From an uncultured Eubacteriales bacterium (GTDB taxonomy: Bacteria; Bacillota; Clostridia; Oscillospirales; Oscillospiraceae), in assembly GCA_905202605.1 (NCBI GenBank), contig CAJKSU010000042.1, positions 1 through 16,505 of the forward strand: a stretch of 16,505 bases of DNA. The letters are read 5' to 3'. Shown one piece after another: positions 13,887 through 16,505 of this stretch. The first letter of the stretch is position 1, and each line of letters opens with the position of its first letter. The translations under genes were made by a program, and so were the position numbers. The notes beneath the pieces are model-generated. The model saw nothing but the letters and a program-made list of their open reading frames with translations. It was not told where the DNA came from and searched no databases.

Positions 13887-15101
13887 ATGAAATTCGAGGG
13901 TACTTATACATACCTTATGGACACCCCCAGCGGAAAACGGGAAACCACGGTCACCATTCGCAAGGGCGCTCGTGCCTATGAGGGAGAGCTGATCGCTTCC
14001 CACGGCGGCTGTGAGCTGCTGGAAAATGTCTGCGTCCACGGCGACACCATCTCCTTTGAGGCGCAGGTCGGCCCGGCTCGTCAGCATCTGGCGATTACGC
14101 TTGACAATGCGCCCACCGGCACCGTTCTGATTGAACAGACCAACGGAGAGAGCATCACTACGCAGTTGGAAGGACTGACCTATACTCCCCACAAGCGCCG
14201 GGCGCTGATCCTCTACGCAACCATGACCAAGAACACAGAGCGGATTGCCTTCTCCATGAAAGACGGCTTTGAGGCCTGTGGCTGGGAGTGCAACTGCTAC
14301 CGGCTCAAGAAGTCCAACAAGTGGGCTGAGATTCAGGACAACCTGTATTTCGAGGACTACGACGTTGTGTGCCTCGGCTCCCCCATTGTGGCGGGCTATC
14401 CTCTGACCATCATCAACAAGCTGTTCTCTCTGGGCGCCGGCGGCGAGCTGGAGAACAACGTTCAGAAGATGGTCGATGCAGGCGGCGGCTTTAAGATGAC
14501 CTCCGAAACCATGGGCGGCGGCCCCGGCGGTGTCGGCGGAACGGAAGGCCCTGGTGGTCCCGGTGGCCCCGGCGGCCCCGGCGGTCCCGGCGGTCCTGGC
14601 GGCCCTGGCGGAGATCCCGGCGCACCCGGCGCCAACGGCGGCCCTGTGTTCCGGCGCAGAAACTGCGCTTATCCCGGCGGCCCCGTCCGTGACAACTATC
14701 AGCCTCTGGGCATTGTCTTCACCACCTACGGCGGCGGCTTCTATGGTTCCGGTGAGAGCGAAGCAACCCTGTCCGCACTGAAGCTCTTCCTTGAATTGCA
14801 GAATGTCAGCGTTGTCGGCACCTTCGCCTGCTGCGGCAAGGAGTTCGGCCCCGCAGGTCTTGACAAGGGTCAGAAGCCCAACATCATGAGCATGGGCAGC
14901 GTTCAGGATCCTGAGTATTATGAGACTGCCAGCGGCACCGTTCAGGGTTCCTACTTCTTCCACAACCAGATGTGGAACCACCCCAACGAGCGTGACCTGA
15001 ACAAGGCTAAGTATCTGGTCATGGATCTGGTCGAAGATTACTTCATGACCTTTGACGGACAGCGCGGCTTTGTAAACAGCAAGTACATCTCCATTTCCTG
15101 A
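13887..15101 (+). CDS. Flavodoxin-fold protein with beta-rich N-domain and collagen-like insert
   Basis: A 404-residue, apparently cytoplasmic protein (no signal peptide). Strong AAGGAGG precedes the ATG. Residues 1-100 (YLMDTPSGKRETTVTI...) look like a small beta-rich domain of the type found fused to anaerobe flavoenzymes. From about 104 a flavodoxin fold begins: the FMN phosphate loop is TMTKNT (112-117), then DYDVVCLGSPIVAGYP and, after the insert, LGIVFTTYGGGFYG and GTFACCGKEF. Between residues about 208 and 268 lies a Gly/Pro-rich insert with seven GPG triplets in a row (221-241). The C-terminal part ends with HPNERDLNKAKYLVMDLVEDYF, as in flavodoxin-like proteins. It likely carries electrons via FMN; its partner is unknown. 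It follows the second binding-protein gene in the same direction and a strong terminator closes the unit. Confidence 0.82.
   Translation: MKFEGTYTYLMDTPSGKRETTVTIRKGARAYEGELIASHGGCELLENVCVHGDTISFEAQVGPARQHLAITLDNAPTGTVLIEQTNGESITTQLEGLTYTPHKRRALILYATMTKNTERIAFSMKDGFEACGWECNCYRLKKSNKWAEIQDNLYFEDYDVVCLGSPIVAGYPLTIINKLFSLGAGGELENNVQKMVDAGGGFKMTSETMGGGPGGVGGTEGPGGPGGPGGPGGPGGPGGPGGDPGAPGANGGPVFRRRNCAYPGGPVRDNYQPLGIVFTTYGGGFYGSGESEATLSALKLFLELQNVSVVGTFACCGKEFGPAGLDKGQKPNIMSMGSVQDPEYYETASGTVQGSYFFHNQMWNHPNERDLNKAKYLVMDLVEDYFMTFDGQRGFVNSKYISIS
14547..14612 (+). repeat. 9-nt minisatellite encoding Gly-Pro-Gly triplets
   Basis: Seven tandem 9-nt units of the form GGY CCY GGY, differing mainly at third codon positions, encode GPG repeats at residues 221-241 of the flavoprotein, plus one more Gly. 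Units are in frame, so gain or loss of copies would change the length but not break the gene. The surrounding codons continue Gly/Pro-rich on both sides. Confidence 0.9.
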
Positions 15102-15110
15102 TTACAGCAC

Positions 15111-15146
15111 AAAAACGGCGTAACCCATTGCGGTTACGCCGTTTTT
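15111..15146. terminator. Strong bidirectional terminator between flavoprotein gene and ribF
   Basis: AAAAACGGCGTAAC (15111-15124) pairs perfectly over 14 bp with GTTACGCCGTTTTT (15133-15146), 8-nt loop. A-rich and T-rich ends on both sides let it stop the flavoprotein transcript (plus) and the ribF transcript (minus). Confidence 0.95.
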
Positions 15147-15156
15147 CATTCTTGTA

Positions 15157-16056
15157 TTATCCCAGCAGCGCTCTTGTCTCCTGCGCATTTGCAAGAATCT
15201 CCTGTTGAAGCGCACTCAGGCCGTCAAAGCGCTTTTCACCCCGGAGCCGGTGGTAGAAGTCCACCCGGATATGCTGTCCGTAGAGATCCCCGTCAAAGTC
15301 AAGGATCCATGGCTCCACTGTCACCAGCGTAGACTCCCCCACCGTGGGACGAACACCTATATTGGTCACCGCGAGCTTTTCCGTGCCATCCGGAAGAGCC
15401 ACTCTGGTGGCATAGACGCCAAAGGCAGGGGTCAACACCCCCTCCGGGATCAGCAGATTTGCCGTAGGAACACCAATGGTGCGCCCCAACTGCCGGCCAT
15501 GCACCACCTCACCGGACAGGCAGTGAGGATGCCCCAGAAACCGCATGGCCTCCTGCATCTCCCCCTGCACCAGCAGTTGACGGATATAAGTAGAGCTGAC
15601 CGTTACGCCGTCCATGGTCACCTTCGGCAGTACATCGCATCCAATCCCCAGCTCCCTGCATTTTTCCTGTAGCCGCTGGGGATTTCCCGCGCCCTTGTCT
15701 CCAAAGTGAAAGTCATAACCGCAAACCAGATGACGCGCCCCCAGCTGACGACACAGGTAATCCTCAATGAATGTATCCCATGGCATATGCATCATGGACT
15801 CGTCAAAATGTGCCAAAATCACATCGGAAATGCCAAAGCAGCGCTTGAGGATCTCCTCCCGGTCGTCAATGGAGTTGATCAGCGGAACCTTTGCCCCCGC
15901 CACCAGATTATCGGGATGGAGGTCAAAGCTCATCACCGCAGGCGTCAGCTCCAGCTCATTTGCCCGTTTCCGCGCCATTTCCAGCAGGCTGGCATGTCCC
16001 AGATGCACTCCGTCAAAGAAGCCCAGGGCAATTACACGACCTTCTATTTCCTTCAA
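15157..16056 (-). CDS. ribF: Bifunctional riboflavin kinase / FAD synthetase
   Basis: It makes FMN from riboflavin and ATP, then FAD from FMN, in the cytoplasm. The N-terminal nucleotidyltransferase domain shows ALGFFDGVHLGH, CGYDFHFGDKGAGN and SSTYIRQLLVQGEM. The C-terminal kinase domain shows SGEVVHGRQLGRTIGVPTANL, VTNIGVRPTVG and DFDGDLYGQ. I place the start at the TTG at 16056 (then KEIEGRVIALGFFDG), which overlaps the truB stop codon by 4 nt and follows GAGGTGAAGGAAGG. The only longer option is a GTG at 16110 deep inside truB. This gives 299 residues, close to the usual 300-310. The truB-ribF pair is a standard bacterial arrangement and the genes are translationally coupled. The FMN it makes is the cofactor the neighbouring flavodoxin would need, but they are in separate transcripts. 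Confidence 0.95.
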   Translation of the reverse strand: MKEIEGRVIALGFFDGVHLGHASLLEMARKRANELELTPAVMSFDLHPDNLVAGAKVPLINSIDDREEILKRCFGISDVILAHFDESMMHMPWDTFIEDYLCRQLGARHLVCGYDFHFGDKGAGNPQRLQEKCRELGIGCDVLPKVTMDGVTVSSTYIRQLLVQGEMQEAMRFLGHPHCLSGEVVHGRQLGRTIGVPTANLLIPEGVLTPAFGVYATRVALPDGTEKLAVTNIGVRPTVGESTLVTVEPWILDFDGDLYGQHIRVDFYHRLRGEKRFDGLSALQQEILANAQETRALLG

Positions 16057-16505
16057 CCTTCCTTCACCTCGAAAAAGCTTTTCACTGTCCGCAGCACGCC
16101 GTTTTGGCACTGACCCAGCATCAGGAATTCATTCTCCGGACCATAGACCCGATAGGTGCCGTCCGGCATCCCTGAAACGGCATTTTCTGCGCCGTTTTTA
16201 CAACGCAGAGCTTCCTTTTCGCCCAAATAAACCGCCGGGCAGCCCGAAAACAGGCTGTCCACCGGGCGAAGAAAGGCCATATGGGCGTTCTGATCTCGTG
16301 CCTGCTGAATCTGCTCCATGGTCACGCAGTCATCAATTGCAAACCTGCCTGCCCGCGTGCGCCGCAGCGACGAAAGGCAGCCGCCGGTTCCCAGCGCCGC
16401 GCCGATATCATGGCACAGGGTGCGGATATAAGTTCCCTTAGAGCATACCACACGAATCCGTGCTGTTTTCCCGTCAAAGTCGCACAGCTCCAATTCGTGG
16501 ATGAC
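16053..16505 (-). CDS. truB: tRNA pseudouridine(55) synthase, C-terminal part (runs off window)
   Basis: TruB converts uridine 55 in the T-loop of tRNAs to pseudouridine. Only the last 150 residues are in the window. The frame is open to the right edge (VIHELELCDFDGK), so the start and the catalytic Asp lie outside. The conserved segment CSKGTYIRTLCHDIGAALG, with the KGTYIR core, is plain, followed by LSSLRRTRAGRF and the small C-terminal domain (VYLGEKEALRCKNG, YRVYGPENEFLMLG). The stop codon overlaps the TTG start of ribF. Nothing looks broken in the visible part. Confidence 0.95.
   Translation of the reverse strand, partial: VIHELELCDFDGKTARIRVVCSKGTYIRTLCHDIGAALGTGGCLSSLRRTRAGRFAIDDCVTMEQIQQARDQNAHMAFLRPVDSLFSGCPAVYLGEKEALRCKNGAENAVSGMPDGTYRVYGPENEFLMLGQCQNGVLRTVKSFFEVKEG

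Noticed and set aside
14547..14612. CRISPR array
   Set aside because: The repeats are 9-nt coding units without spacers, inside an open frame.
13860..14981. 373-codon minus-strand frame opposite the flavoprotein gene
   Set aside because: Low-complexity antisense translation of the Gly/Pro repeat and its surroundings, with no domains; the plus frame has a strong ribosome binding site and flavodoxin motifs.

Overview
The window looks like a stretch of chromosome from a Gram-positive Firmicute, most likely a gut Clostridia of the Oscillospiraceae/Ruminococcaceae kind. The grounds are strong AGGAGG-type ribosome binding sites, lipoproteins with long Ala/Ser/Pro/Glu linkers after the lipobox, a FeoAB fusion followed by a tiny Cys-rich FeoB partner, and housekeeping gene order (truB-ribF). 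This placement is inferred from protein style and layout, not from a marker gene.

Layout. Positions 1-484 hold no convincing gene but contain nested inverted repeats. A small orphan phage-type holin follows (485-745), closed by a hairpin that also serves the opposing nicotinate phosphoribosyltransferase gene (787-2229, minus). Next on the minus strand is a ferrous-iron uptake operon: a FeoA-FeoB fusion (2688-5039) and a 52-residue FeoB-associated Cys-rich membrane peptide (2517-2675). Its promoter has a perfect 18-bp palindrome lying across the spacer and -10 box. A complete polar amino-acid ABC importer follows on the minus strand: binding lipoprotein, permease, ATPase (7602 down to 5238). 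It has its own consensus promoter, an intergenic hairpin after the binding-protein gene and a terminator at the end.

The unusual part is 7907-15101. Two paralogous large lipoprotein solute-binding proteins (7907-9637 minus; 11979-13826 plus) flank a membrane-anchored AraC-type regulator (10337-11794 plus). No sugar or peptide permease or ATPase gene for them is present. The intergenic DNA between the first binding protein and the regulator is full of short direct and inverted repeats and holds the decayed remains of an IS5-type transposase. Directly after the second binding protein, probably in the same transcript, lies a flavodoxin-fold protein (13887-15101). It has an N-terminal beta-rich domain and a collagen-like Gly-Pro-Gly tract inserted into the flavodoxin domain, encoded by a 9-nt minisatellite. 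A strong bidirectional terminator separates this block from ribF and truB (minus), which overlap by 4 nt. truB runs off the right edge.

How the genes may work together. Iron uptake and amino-acid import are ordinary self-contained operons. The regulator, the two orphan binding proteins and the flavoprotein look like one locally controlled module for sensing or capturing an extracellular compound. The transport partner would have to be elsewhere, or the binding proteins may act as receptors. That functional link is inference from position only.
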